From Aquimarina sp. MAR_2010_214 (GTDB taxonomy: Bacteria; Bacteroidota; Bacteroidia; Flavobacteriales; Flavobacteriaceae): 64,000 bases of DNA. A program made the position numbers and the translations under genes. The notes beneath the pieces were generated by a model. It made no database searches and was not told the DNA's origin. It saw only the letters and a list, made by a program, of their open reading frames with translations. How positions within the stretch are numbered: position 1 is the stretch's first letter; every line of letters begins with the position of its first letter. Of this stretch, positions 53,681-63,510 are shown piece by piece. The DNA is taken from positions 1,178,001 through 1,242,000 of the forward strand of contig NZ_PJMS01000001.1 in NCBI RefSeq assembly GCF_002846555.1, written 5' to 3'.

Positions 53681-55624
53681 ATGGCAACGACGTACAAAAC
53701 ACCAGGGGTCTATATCGAGGAGATTGTAAAATTTCCTCCATCCGTAGCCCAAGTAGAAACCGCGATACCAGCATTTATCGGATATACCGAAAAGGCTACT
53801 AAAAAAGTGGCAGATGATTTGCTTCTCAAACCCACGAGAATTACCTCTCTGTTAGAGTTCGAAACTTATTTTGGATTTCCACTACAAGAGGTTAATATAG
53901 AGGTAGATATATATGATGCTTTGGTAAATGGCGATGTAGAAAGAACCATAACCGTAGATCAAAATCAGGTAACAGCAGACCGACAACCTTATTTAATGTA
54001 TTATGCATTACAGATGTATTTTGCAAATGGAGGAGGGCCTTGTTATATTGTTTCTGTAGGTAATTATTCCGGGGGAACGGTTCTATTTAATGACCTTAAT
54101 GATGGTTTAGATTTATTACAAAAAGAAGATGAACCAACCTTGATCCTTTTTCCTGATGCTACAGCAATTGCGGATCCTAATGAATTTTTTGCATTATACA
54201 ACAATGCATTGACACAATGTAATGATCTACAAGATCGGTTTACGATAATTGATACTTATACATACGATGATACTAGTGATGATCCTGTTGATGCATTACG
54301 ATCAGGTGTAAACCTTGAAAAAGATTACCTGAAGTATGGAGCAGCATATTATCCTTATGTAGAAACAATTTTGGATTATAGTTATGATGAATCCAATGTA
54401 AGTATCAATCATACCAGTGAAGAAGAAACCCCAGAAAGTGTTGCGGCCATGGATGCGGCGGAACAGGCAGATACCGATATTCAGGGGCAATTAAATACTA
54501 TTCCGGCTTTGGTTACAGCATTAACTGATGCAGAAGGACTTATCGACGATGGTACGAACGGAGAAGCTAATACGAATAGAGTAACGGTTACGGATACTAT
54601 TCAACCTATTATAGATTCACTAAACGCAATAGTAGCAGCCGGATCGGCAGCCGTTGTAGCAGGAAATGCTGCGGGTGATGCAGGTGTTACAGCGGCTTCA
54701 GGAAACTTGAATACAGCTGTTACAGGTGGGGCAAATATTCCCACAATGATTACTGCTTTAGAAGGTCATATAGCAGCTATTATTGCAGCTCCCAATACCG
54801 CAGGAGGGGGAGGAACGGTAAAAACCGAATCAGCAGCAGCGGCAGCAGCGGTAACGAATGTAGAAGCTGATGTTCAGGCAATATTGGCACTTGTGAATCC
54901 GGCTTTAATAGCTGCAATAACGGCAGCTCAGGATGCAGATTCAACGATTACAGGAGCTTTGGATGGTCAAAACCTGGCAGCCCTGGAAAATGTAGACAGT
55001 AGTACATACAACAGAATAAAAGTAGAATTAGGAATTCTTCCATTAGAACTACCACCTAGTAGCGCTATGGCAGGAGTATATGCACGTGTGGATAGTGATC
55101 GTGGTGTATGGAAAGCACCTGCTAATGTAGGGGTAAATTATGTAATTAAACCTACCATAAAAATAACCAATGAGCAACAAGATCGTCTCAACGTGGATAC
55201 CATAGCTGGTAAATCTGTTAATGCAATCCGAAATTTTACAGGAAAAGGAACCTTAGTTTGGGGAGCCAGAACCTTAGCGGGTAATGATAAAGAGTGGAGA
55301 TATGTACCGGTAAGACGATTCTTTAATATGGCAGAAGAGTCTATTAAAAAGGCTACAGAACAATTTGTTTTCGAACCAAATGATGCCAATACCTGGGTGA
55401 GAGTAAAAGCAATGATCAATAATTTCCTAACACTACAATGGAGAGCAGGAGCATTAGCAGGACCAACACCAGATAAAGCATTTTATGTAAATGTAGGATT
55501 AGGAGAAACCATGACAGCCAATGATATCTTAGATGGTAATATGATTATAGAGATTGGAATGGCAGTAGTTCGTCCGGCAGAATTTATCATTCTTAAGTTC
55601 TCTCATAAAATGCAAGAAGCATAA
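53681..55624 (+). CDS. eCIS contractile sheath protein with a large Ala-rich insertion
   Basis: 647 aa; eCIS sheaths are usually 350-500 aa. The N-terminus TYKTPGVYIEEIVKFPPSVAQVETAIPAFIGYTEKA is typical, and the C-terminal sheath domain (about 455-647) has SDRGVWKAPANVG, INAIRNF-like VNAIRNFTGKGTLVWGARTL, VRRFFNMAEESIKKATEQFVFEPN and FYVNVG. Between them, roughly residues 241-445, is an extra Ala/Thr/Asp-rich low-complexity domain of predicted helices. Sheath subunits stack around the tube and contract to drive it. A 162-bp gap separates it from the tube genes. Confidence 0.93.
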   Translation: MATTYKTPGVYIEEIVKFPPSVAQVETAIPAFIGYTEKATKKVADDLLLKPTRITSLLEFETYFGFPLQEVNIEVDIYDALVNGDVERTITVDQNQVTADRQPYLMYYALQMYFANGGGPCYIVSVGNYSGGTVLFNDLNDGLDLLQKEDEPTLILFPDATAIADPNEFFALYNNALTQCNDLQDRFTIIDTYTYDDTSDDPVDALRSGVNLEKDYLKYGAAYYPYVETILDYSYDESNVSINHTSEEETPESVAAMDAAEQADTDIQGQLNTIPALVTALTDAEGLIDDGTNGEANTNRVTVTDTIQPIIDSLNAIVAAGSAAVVAGNAAGDAGVTAASGNLNTAVTGGANIPTMITALEGHIAAIIAAPNTAGGGGTVKTESAAAAAAVTNVEADVQAILALVNPALIAAITAAQDADSTITGALDGQNLAALENVDSSTYNRIKVELGILPLELPPSSAMAGVYARVDSDRGVWKAPANVGVNYVIKPTIKITNEQQDRLNVDTIAGKSVNAIRNFTGKGTLVWGARTLAGNDKEWRYVPVRRFFNMAEESIKKATEQFVFEPNDANTWVRVKAMINNFLTLQWRAGALAGPTPDKAFYVNVGLGETMTANDILDGNMIIEIGMAVVRPAEFIILKFSHKMQEA

Positions 55625-55786
55625 TCTTAATTAAAACGTAGTGTTTTTACAATAATCTAGACTTTAGTTTCTCTCCCAAAATGTGGTGAGACATGAGTCC
55701 GAATGATAGAGGGAATCCTTATCAGTATGAATGTTATGAAATAGAAATTAAACAATAGAAATAAATAATAATAAACAATAGAAATC

Positions 55787-56233
55787 ATGGCAGAATATCC
55801 ATTACCAAAGTTCCATTTTAAAGTAACCATAGGAGGTGATACCGAATTAAACTGCACCGAAGTATCAGGTTTAGATTTTGAAACCGAAATGATAGAATAC
55901 AGAGGAGGAGGAGACAATGATTATTTCAAGAAAAAACAACCTGGAATGACCAAGTTTGCTAACATCTCGATCAAACGAGGAACATTTTTATCTACAAAAG
56001 GACAGTTCTTCGATATGTGGAAGAAAAATGTATTCTTCCAGGAAGGTGAGGAGCAATACCGAAGTGATCTTACCATTAGCTTACTAGATGAAAAACATGA
56101 ACCTATAGTAACTTGGGAAGCATCTGATGCGTGGTTAATGAAGATCCAATCCACAGATTTAAAAGCTGATGGAAATGAGATCGCTATAGAATCTGCAGAG
56201 TTTGCAATTAACAGTCTTAAACTTGCTTCATAA
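55787..56233 (+). CDS. eCIS inner tube protein 1 (gp19/Afp1-like)
   Basis: 148 aa, T4 gp19-like tail-tube domain: FHFKVTIGGDTELNCTEVSGLDFETE, FANISIKRGTF and LTISLLDEKHEPIVTWEASDAWLMKIQ. Hexamers of this stack into the needle. The 162 bp before it may carry an internal promoter for extra tube synthesis. Its stop overlaps the next ATG (TAATG). Confidence 0.95.
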   Translation: MAEYPLPKFHFKVTIGGDTELNCTEVSGLDFETEMIEYRGGGDNDYFKKKQPGMTKFANISIKRGTFLSTKGQFFDMWKKNVFFQEGEEQYRSDLTISLLDEKHEPIVTWEASDAWLMKIQSTDLKADGNEIAIESAEFAINSLKLAS

Positions 56234-56676
56234 TGGCCATTTATTATCCACCCGTAGGATTTCATTTTAGTGTTGAGTTTACCGGCTTATCGACCAGTAA
56301 CAAAGATCATCAATTTCAATCCGTTTCCGGATTGACCGTTGATGTCGAGACCGAAGATGTAACCGAAGGAGGAGAAAACAGATTCAAGCATAAAATTCCT
56401 GTGAGAACCAAATACCCTAATCTGGTATTAAAAAGAGGGTTATTGGTGGATTCTGATGTAGTAGATTGGTGTAAAAAAGCAGTAGAGAATTTTGACTTCG
56501 AACCGATTGATTTGATTGTCAAGTTGCTCAACGAAAAACACGAACCACTATTATCCTGGAATATAGTACACGCATATCCTATAAAATGGGCAATCGCAGA
56601 TTTCAATGCAGAAGAAAGTAAAGTGGTCATAGAAACTATTGAATTAGCGTACAACTATTATAATACTATAGCATAA
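56233..56676 (+). CDS. eCIS inner tube protein 2 (Afp5-like)
   Basis: 147 aa, second gp19-like copy: GFHFSVEFTGLSTSNKDHQFQSVSGLTVDVETEDV, NLVLKRGLLVDSD and VKLLNEKHEPLLSWNIVHAYPIKW. In Afp/PVC the second tube protein is the initiator joining the main tube to the spike adaptor. It is translationally coupled to the first by a shared A. Confidence 0.93.
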   Translation: MAIYYPPVGFHFSVEFTGLSTSNKDHQFQSVSGLTVDVETEDVTEGGENRFKHKIPVRTKYPNLVLKRGLLVDSDVVDWCKKAVENFDFEPIDLIVKLLNEKHEPLLSWNIVHAYPIKWAIADFNAEESKVVIETIELAYNYYNTIA

Positions 56677-56677
56677 C

Positions 56678-56848
56678 ATGGGAGCAATTGAAATTAAAGA
56701 ACTGCACATTAAAATTAATGTAGATAACGAGAAGAAATCATCTGCAGAGACTGCCGACTCTAAAAAGTCAGGAGCTAATAAAGATATGATTATCGCAGAA
56801 TGTGTAGAACAGGTTATGAGAATCATAGCCAAACAAATCGAACGGTAG
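56678..56848 (+). CDS. DUF5908 small eCIS protein
   Basis: 56 aa. Reads MGAIEIKELHIKINVDNEKK, an acidic Ser/Ala middle, and a helical IAECVEQVMRIIAKQIER end. Small proteins starting (P/A)IEIKEL are characteristic of the DUF5908 slot between tube and LysM genes in Bacteroidota eCIS. Its role is unknown; it may help baseplate assembly. It begins 1 bp after the tube 2 stop. Confidence 0.85.
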   Translation: MGAIEIKELHIKINVDNEKKSSAETADSKKSGANKDMIIAECVEQVMRIIAKQIER

Positions 56849-56850
56849 TC

Positions 56851-57576
56851 ATGAGCAACGGAGAATTAACAAAACTTAAGGTCAAAGCGTATAGCGATCC
56901 TCAATTTAACAATGAGGTTGCGGATGGAGAGTTTACCACTTTGGTGAACCCTGAGAAGTATACGTTCAATTATAAGATAGAACAAAACGAAGATCAGGCA
57001 TCAGGAACCAGTGATTTATCTCCTAAATTCAATAAAAAACTCCCGGAAAATATCGAGTTAGAGTTCCTTTTTGACAGAACCGGTGTTATTATACATTATG
57101 GAAGTAATCCTGATGAAAGTTCGGATGATACAGTATTTAAAGATAAAGGAGAAGGTGTCATCGATGATATCGAAAAGTTTAAAAAAGTAATTCTTGATTA
57201 TAATGGTGATGAACATAAACCTAATTATGTAATGATCTATTGGGGTGCACTTTTATTTAAAGGAAGTCTCACCGAAATGAGTATCGATTTTAAGCTTTTT
57301 AAATCTGATGGTACTCCTATCAGAGCAGTTGCTAAGGCAAAATTTCAGGGATTTGCAGAAGACGACCTAAGAGTGGCGAAAGAGAATAATCAATCTCCTG
57401 ACCTCACCCATTTACGCCTGGTAAAAGAAGGAGATACTTTACCATTGATGTCACATCGCATTTATGGAGATTCTAAATATTATCTCGAAGTAGCTAGAGT
57501 AAATGGAATAGCATCCTTTAGAAAACTAGAAGTAGGAAAAGAAATCTTTTTTCCACCTATTGAAAAAATATCATAA
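56851..57576 (+). CDS. LysM-domain tube/baseplate adaptor (Afp7-like)
   Basis: 241 aa from ATG 56851; the frame remains open upstream but this start is 2 bp after the DUF5908 stop. N-terminal VNPEKYTFNYKIEQNEDQ with ELEFLFDRTGV is the conserved adaptor part; the C-terminus (about 190-241) is a LysM fold (HLRLVKEGDTLPLMSHRIYGDSKYYLEVARVNGI). Afp7/Pvc7 joins the tube start to the spike complex. Confidence 0.93.
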   Translation: MSNGELTKLKVKAYSDPQFNNEVADGEFTTLVNPEKYTFNYKIEQNEDQASGTSDLSPKFNKKLPENIELEFLFDRTGVIIHYGSNPDESSDDTVFKDKGEGVIDDIEKFKKVILDYNGDEHKPNYVMIYWGALLFKGSLTEMSIDFKLFKSDGTPIRAVAKAKFQGFAEDDLRVAKENNQSPDLTHLRLVKEGDTLPLMSHRIYGDSKYYLEVARVNGIASFRKLEVGKEIFFPPIEKIS

Positions 57577-57578
57577 CC

Positions 57579-59324
57579 ATGGCAGAAGGTAGTGTAATAC
57601 AAACATCAAAAAGCGCGGATTTAGTTACCCATAAGCTACTGGTTAGTGGAGAAGAACTGTCCAAGAAGTATCAGGTAAAAACGATTACTGTAGAAAAAGA
57701 AGTGAATAGAATTCCTACTGCTACAATTGTACTGATGGATGGAGAGCCTTCAAAACAAGATTTTGAACTAAGTAATGAAGAGCTATTAATACCAGGAACA
57801 GAAATTGAAGTTACAGCAGGATATCATTCAGATGAAGAGACTATTTTCAAAGGTATTGTAATCAAACACAACATTAAAGTCAGAACCAATGGATCCTATC
57901 TCATTCTGGAGTGCAAAGATGAAGCAGTTAAACTTACTATAGGTAGAAAGAGTAAATATTTCTACGAAAGCAAAGACAGCGAAATCATCGAGGAAATTAT
58001 TGATACGTATGGAATTGATAAGGAAGTAGAAGATACCAATTATGAACATAAAGAATTGGTGCAGTACAATGTTTCTGATTGGGATTTTATGGTAAGTAGA
58101 GCACAAGCTAACGGAAAACTTTGTTTTGTAGATGATGGCAAGTTAAGTGTTAAGAAACCAGACTTTAGTTCAGAAGAAATAGAAACGGTGACTTTTGGAG
58201 GAACTATGCTGAATTTTGATGCAGAAATAGATGCCAGACACCAAATAGATAAGGTAACATCCTATAGCTGGAACTATGCTGATCAGGAATTGTTAGAAAT
58301 AGAGGCAGTCGATCCAGCAGTATCATTAAATGGAAATCTGGAACCATCTGACTTGGCTTCAGTAGTAGCGTTAGAAAACTTAGAATTAAGACACGGAGGG
58401 GCACTTTCTACAACAGAATTACAAGATTGGAGTGATGCTAAATGGATGTTCCAACAATTATCTAAAATTAGAGGTCGGGTACAGTTTCAAGGAATTCCAG
58501 CGGTAAAACCAGGAACAATTCTGAACCTGCAAGGAGTAGGTGACCGTTTTAATGGTAAAGTTTATATCACAGGAATAAGCCATCATATTTCCGAAGGAAA
58601 CTGGACGGTAGATGCGCAGTTTGGAATTAACCCAAAATGGTTTTCAGAAACGTATGATATCAATTCAATGCCAGCATCGGGGTTATTATCAGGGATCTGT
58701 GGATTGCAGGTAGGGATAGTAAGTCAATTAGAAGAAGATCCTGACGGAGAAGATAGAATCTTAGTACAATTGCCAATTGTAAATAACGAAGAACAAGGAA
58801 TTTGGTGTCGTGTAGCATCATTAGATGCCGGAGAAAATAGAGGATCCTTTTTCAGGCCAGAAATTACAGACGAGGTAATTGTTGGATTTATCAATGATGA
58901 TCCTAATGATGCGGTAGTTCTGGGAATGTTACATAGTAGTGCTAAGCCAGCACCTATAACCGCAAGTGATGATAATCACGAAAAAGGATTCATTACCAGA
59001 AGCGAAATGAAAATTCTTTTTGATGATGATAAAACATCCATATCTATTGAAACACCCGCAGGGAAAAAAGTGGTTTTGGATGAAGATGCAGGATCTATAG
59101 TGATAGAAGATGACAACTCCAATATCATTACCATAGACGATTCTGGAATAGCAATAGAAAGTGCGAGTGATATTAATATGACTGCCTCTGGAGATGTCAA
59201 CATCGAAGGGACCAATGTAAATATTACCGCTAATGCACAATTCAAAGCAGAAGGATCAGCAGGAGTAGAAATGTCATCAAGCGCAACAGCAACTTTAAAA
59301 GGATCTTTAGTACAAATAAATTAA
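57579..59324 (+). CDS. VgrG-like eCIS spike protein (Afp8-like)
   Basis: 581 aa. gp27-like N-terminal half (HKLLVSGEELSKKYQVKTITVEKEVNRIPTATIVLMDGEP; LIPGTEIEVTAGY), an OB-fold in the middle (about 380-450), and a C-terminal triple-stranded helix with repetitive IEIDD/ITIDDSG/INMTASGDVNI. It lacks a toxin extension. Trimerises as the spike that breaches the target membrane. Ends 6 bp before the PAAR tip gene. Confidence 0.95.
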   Translation: MAEGSVIQTSKSADLVTHKLLVSGEELSKKYQVKTITVEKEVNRIPTATIVLMDGEPSKQDFELSNEELLIPGTEIEVTAGYHSDEETIFKGIVIKHNIKVRTNGSYLILECKDEAVKLTIGRKSKYFYESKDSEIIEEIIDTYGIDKEVEDTNYEHKELVQYNVSDWDFMVSRAQANGKLCFVDDGKLSVKKPDFSSEEIETVTFGGTMLNFDAEIDARHQIDKVTSYSWNYADQELLEIEAVDPAVSLNGNLEPSDLASVVALENLELRHGGALSTTELQDWSDAKWMFQQLSKIRGRVQFQGIPAVKPGTILNLQGVGDRFNGKVYITGISHHISEGNWTVDAQFGINPKWFSETYDINSMPASGLLSGICGLQVGIVSQLEEDPDGEDRILVQLPIVNNEEQGIWCRVASLDAGENRGSFFRPEITDEVIVGFINDDPNDAVVLGMLHSSAKPAPITASDDNHEKGFITRSEMKILFDDDKTSISIETPAGKKVVLDEDAGSIVIEDDNSNIITIDDSGIAIESASDINMTASGDVNIEGTNVNITANAQFKAEGSAGVEMSSSATATLKGSLVQIN

Positions 59325-59330
59325 AAAAAT

Positions 59331-59621
59331 ATGCCACCAGCAGCAAGAATAACAGATATGCATACCTGTCCAATGGTTACAGGAGTCGTTCCTCACGTTG
59401 GAGGACCAATATTACCAGCAGGAGAACCGACAGTACTTATTGGAGGATTACCCGCAGCAAGAGTTGGTGATATGGCAACCTGTGTGGGCCCACCCGATAC
59501 TATAATTATGGGATCAGGCACAGTATTGATTGGAGGAATGCCTGCAGCTCGTATGGGAGATACTACATCACATGGAGGGGTAATAGTATTGGGATTACCT
59601 ACAGTATTAATAGGAGGATAA
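59331..59621 (+). CDS. PAAR-repeat tip protein
   Basis: 96 aa with three PAAR-type hairpins: ITDMHTCPMV, GLPAARVGDMATC and GMPAARMGDTTSHGG, and His/Cys for metal binding at the apex. It sharpens the VgrG-like spike. No extra N- or C-terminal toxin domain is fused to it. Compact position between spike and gp25. Confidence 0.96.
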   Translation: MPPAARITDMHTCPMVTGVVPHVGGPILPAGEPTVLIGGLPAARVGDMATCVGPPDTIIMGSGTVLIGGMPAARMGDTTSHGGVIVLGLPTVLIGG

Positions 59622-59633
59622 TATAGAATTAAA

Positions 59634-60053
59634 ATGGATACAAACGCATCATTTTTAGGAACAGGTTGGGGCTTTCCGCCAGAGTTCAATAAAAAAACAG
59701 AAGGAAAGGGAGAAGTAGTCATGTTATCTGATGAAATAGATATAAAAAGTAGTCTGGAGATTTTACTATCCACCCGTTTAGGAGAACGAATTATGGTTCC
59801 CAATTATGGCTGTAATCTGGATGAATTATTGTTTAAACCCTTAAACCTGACATTAAAAACTTTTGTCAAAGAATTGATCAAAAATGCGATCCTGTATTAT
59901 GAACCCAGAATTGATGCAGAAAAAATACAGATAGATCAAACCAATGAATTAGATGGAGAACTATTGATCATTATTGATTACAGAGTTCGAGTGACCAATG
60001 CGAGAAACAATCTGGTATTCCCATTTTATAAACAAGAAGGAACGAATATTTAA
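59634..60053 (+). CDS. gp25-like baseplate wedge protein (Afp9-like)
   Basis: 139 aa. The gp25/lysozyme-like wedge blocks are present: IDIKSSLEILLSTRLGERIMVPNYGCNLDELLFKPLN and TFVKELIKNAILYYEPRID. It joins sheath and baseplate as in T4 gp25 and TssE. An N-terminal 25-residue segment FLGTGWGFPPEFN is typical of eCIS members. Confidence 0.95.
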   Translation: MDTNASFLGTGWGFPPEFNKKTEGKGEVVMLSDEIDIKSSLEILLSTRLGERIMVPNYGCNLDELLFKPLNLTLKTFVKELIKNAILYYEPRIDAEKIQIDQTNELDGELLIIIDYRVRVTNARNNLVFPFYKQEGTNI

Positions 60054-60089
60054 TAAGAACTAAGATGAGTTCTAAAAAAATAAGATACA

Positions 60090-63000
60090 ATGAGTAGCAG
60101 TTGCGAACATAACGATTTATTGTTGATGAGAAATGGTACTTCTCAAAATCAACGTTGTATTGATGCTCTGGACCCGGGAAATATAAAATTACATAATCTG
60201 GATACAGAAGACTGGATGCGATTTGCCTTAAAGTTTTCTGAGAAAGTAAACTATTTTGATACTAAAACGAATACCCTTTCAGGTGATTGGGGTGACTTTT
60301 TTATCAAAGAAAGTGAGATTAAGGATTTTGTAGTAAAATTAACCGGTCTGGAAGAAACTGAGAATGATTCAAAAGTTTTAGAAAGCAATATACAACCACA
60401 CCTTACACTGTTTGCAGCATTTCTAAAATTAACCTCTTTTTCTCAGGAAAGATTAAATGGTCTTTCTAAAAAACATCTGGACTTTTATTATAAAGAAGTA
60501 CTAAAACTAGATAATAAAGCTCCCGTAGCTGATAAAGTTCATTTGCTATTTGAATTAGCCAAGAACGCCTCAGAGGTTAGAATAGAAGAAAATACCGCAC
60601 TGGATGGCGGAAAGGATGGAAACGGAGCAAAACGTATTTATAAAACCAAAGACGAAATCATTGTCAATAAAGCCTCTGTGGCATCGTTGAGAAATGTATT
60701 TCACGAAGAAAACGTAGGAGTTAAGAACGCTTTTGTAGCCAATTCCTTCGATGGAATGGGAGAAGATTTTCCTGATGATGAGATAAGATGGTGGCCTTTT
60801 GGATATCCAACAAATACTCCTGGAGCAACCCAGGATACAGGATCTTACCCTGATTTGCCTTTTGCTAAAACAGGGTTTGGATTATCCTCTCCGGTTTTGC
60901 TACTCAAAGAAGGAAAACGAACCATAACATTCACTTTCGATCTAAGTTTGTTCAAGCTAGGGAGCTTAACAGAAAATGATTTAAGTGACATTCTGGAAGT
61001 ATCATTTAGTGGAGAAAAAGAATGGGTACTAGGAACAATCATTACTAAAAAAAATAAACCCATTAATTTTCTGGATGACCCCTCTTCAATACAGGGTAAA
61101 ATACTGAAAATAGTAGTATTGGTAGATGAAGGGTCAGACCCAATAATTCACTATAATCAAGAAGTGTTATTGGAGCCATATGCAACGATAAATCCCATAG
61201 CAAGATTTATTATTGATAACAACGAGGATAGTAATAAGGGAGATTTGTTTCAGCAGTTGTTTTCTAAAGCAACTGTCAATTCAATTACCATTGATGTTTC
61301 TGTAGCTGCAATACAAGATATTGTAGTAGAGAATGATCTGGGAGTTTTAGATGCTTCAAAACCATTTTTACCCTTTGGTCCACAGCCAGTAGTTGGATCT
61401 AATTTCTTTATCGGAATACCAGAAATTTTAGATAAAAACTGGAGCTCAATAACTGTTGACTTAAGTTGGAAAGACAAGCCAAAAGACTTTAGAGATAGAT
61501 ATTATGCGTATCGTGAAGAATTTTTAACGAACCTCACCAAAAGTATTTATAATCTAAAAGCTCCAGAACCGTCACCAACGGATAATTTAACAAACCTGAC
61601 CAAAAGTATTTTTGATCTAAAAACTTCAGGATCGTCACCAACGGATAAATTTAAAGTAAATAAGGTGACACAAGAGTCTGAAGATAAGTTGATCAGAATA
61701 GTTACAGGAGAAGATTATTTTAAGGTAGATATAGATGTACTCCAAAATGGGGTTTGGGAAGAAATAAAAGAGTATGAACTATTTAAAGATTGGTTGATAC
61801 AAAATTTCGAGAAAAAAGAATCGGTAAAGAAAATTTCTTTAAACCCAGATAAATTTGTTAGCGCAAAATCCAAAGCTTTTTCATCTTTAATAGGTCAGAG
61901 CGCAATTTTGCCTACAGGACAATCATTTATAGGTACTGAAAAAAAATCTCAGGAGAAACCAGAAAAAGCTCCCGAAAAATTCTCTGCAGCCAGTAAAAAA
62001 GGTTTTGTGAGAGTTACATTAAATCAATCTTTTTTACACTCATTGTTTCCCAGAATCTTTTCGGTAGCGATGTCTAAACCAGAAGAAGAAGACACTATTG
62101 TAATTCCTAATGAACCCTATACACCACAGGTAGAAACTATAAGTATAAGCTATAAAGCAACGGCTAGTACCATTGATAAAGAGATAAGTCTTTTTCATGA
62201 ACATCCTTTTGGAATTTCTGAAGAAAATACGGCATTAAAGAAAGATTCTGTGTTAAAAGATTCGGATAGGGGGATTAAGTTATTGCCCACTTATAAAAAA
62301 GGGTCGCTGTTCATCGCTTTAGAAAATGCAGAAAATTTACAAACGGTATCTCTATTGGTTCAAACCTTGGAGGGAAGCGAAAACCCTGAGACTACTAATG
62401 ATTTTGAAGAAGGAGAGAAGCTACAATGGTCAATTTTATGTGCTAATGAATGGTTAACATTGAATACCGATTATATCATTACTAATAATACCGATAATTT
62501 TTTAAAATCAGGTATTGTAAAACTTTCTATTCCTAAGCAAGCCACTAAAGATAATACGAAACTGCCTACAGGTTACTTTTGGCTTAAAGTAGATAATCCG
62601 AGAGATTTTGATACTGTAAGTCAACTTATGGATATCAAAGCACAAGCTGTATTAGCCCAATTCGAAGACAATAATAATGAGTTAAGTCATTTGCAATATG
62701 GAATTCCGGCAGGAACAATTTCTAAATTGGTAGAACGATTGGCAAATGTGAAAGGAGCTGTTCAGAATTTTGGATCCTCTGATGGAAAACTACAAGAAAC
62801 GGATAAAGAATTTTACCAAAGAGTTAGTGAACGATCACGACATAAGCAACGAGCAACTACGCAATGGGATTATGAACATCTTATTTTACAAGAGTTCCCA
62901 GATATATATAAGGTTAATTGTTTGAATCACACTTCTTCAAATTCATTTTTATCACCAGGAAATGTAACCTTGATTGTGATACCAAATACGATCAATCAAA

Positions 63001-63500
63001 ACGTATATGACCCTTATAAACCTAGAGTTAGCAAAGCAAAGAGGAATGAAATACAGAGCTTTATCAATCAACTAAATACGCTCCATGTAACTGCTGAGGT
63101 GATTAATCCGATCTATGAAGAAGTACAGGTAACCCTGAAAGCAAAATTCTACGAGGGTAAAGATGAGAATTTCTACTCAACACAATTACAGAAGGATATT
63201 GCGCAACTCTTAGCGCCGTGGGCTTTTGAGAAAACATCTGTTATAAATTTTGGAATCACACTTCATGAAAGTGTAGTTATAGATTACATCGAGAAATTGG
63301 AGTATGTGGATTACATAAAAGATTTTCAGTTAAAAAAAGAAACAGGTACAACGAATAATGGTGTTAAGATATTTTCTACGGTAAAGAAAGTAGTGCCTTC
63401 CAGTGCTAAAGTGATTCTTACCTCTGTAAAATACACTAAGCATAAAGTAGACGCTGTCACACCAGAAGAAGGTTGCACAGTATTAACATCAGCATCATAA
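60090..63500 (+). CDS. Baseplate J-like protein (Afp11-like)
   Basis: 1136 aa. Large eCIS baseplate protein. N-terminal part SSSCEHNDLLLMRNGTSQNQRCIDALDPGNI and C-terminal gpJ-like part (about 900-1100: LQYGIPAGTISKLVERL, YQRVSERSRHKQRATTQWDYEHLI, IYEEVQVTLKAKFYEG). Middle contains an internal 21-residue tandem duplication. It forms wedge arms with its partner (next gene). A run of Ser/Thr/Pro near 480-520 may be a flexible loop. Confidence 0.92.
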   Translation: MSSSCEHNDLLLMRNGTSQNQRCIDALDPGNIKLHNLDTEDWMRFALKFSEKVNYFDTKTNTLSGDWGDFFIKESEIKDFVVKLTGLEETENDSKVLESNIQPHLTLFAAFLKLTSFSQERLNGLSKKHLDFYYKEVLKLDNKAPVADKVHLLFELAKNASEVRIEENTALDGGKDGNGAKRIYKTKDEIIVNKASVASLRNVFHEENVGVKNAFVANSFDGMGEDFPDDEIRWWPFGYPTNTPGATQDTGSYPDLPFAKTGFGLSSPVLLLKEGKRTITFTFDLSLFKLGSLTENDLSDILEVSFSGEKEWVLGTIITKKNKPINFLDDPSSIQGKILKIVVLVDEGSDPIIHYNQEVLLEPYATINPIARFIIDNNEDSNKGDLFQQLFSKATVNSITIDVSVAAIQDIVVENDLGVLDASKPFLPFGPQPVVGSNFFIGIPEILDKNWSSITVDLSWKDKPKDFRDRYYAYREEFLTNLTKSIYNLKAPEPSPTDNLTNLTKSIFDLKTSGSSPTDKFKVNKVTQESEDKLIRIVTGEDYFKVDIDVLQNGVWEEIKEYELFKDWLIQNFEKKESVKKISLNPDKFVSAKSKAFSSLIGQSAILPTGQSFIGTEKKSQEKPEKAPEKFSAASKKGFVRVTLNQSFLHSLFPRIFSVAMSKPEEEDTIVIPNEPYTPQVETISISYKATASTIDKEISLFHEHPFGISEENTALKKDSVLKDSDRGIKLLPTYKKGSLFIALENAENLQTVSLLVQTLEGSENPETTNDFEEGEKLQWSILCANEWLTLNTDYIITNNTDNFLKSGIVKLSIPKQATKDNTKLPTGYFWLKVDNPRDFDTVSQLMDIKAQAVLAQFEDNNNELSHLQYGIPAGTISKLVERLANVKGAVQNFGSSDGKLQETDKEFYQRVSERSRHKQRATTQWDYEHLILQEFPDIYKVNCLNHTSSNSFLSPGNVTLIVIPNTINQNVYDPYKPRVSKAKRNEIQSFINQLNTLHVTAEVINPIYEEVQVTLKAKFYEGKDENFYSTQLQKDIAQLLAPWAFEKTSVINFGITLHESVVIDYIEKLEYVDYIKDFQLKKETGTTNNGVKIFSTVKKVVPSSAKVILTSVKYTKHKVDAVTPEEGCTVLTSAS
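61527..61652 (+). repeat. 63-bp tandem duplication inside the baseplate gene
   Basis: Two 21-codon units in tandem, TNLTKSIYNLKAPEPSPTD.. and TNLTKSIFDLKTSGSSPTD.., about 80% identical at the nucleotide level and in frame. Together they add one extra loop to the baseplate J protein. Confidence 0.8.
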
Positions 63501-63510
63501 TTATAGAATA

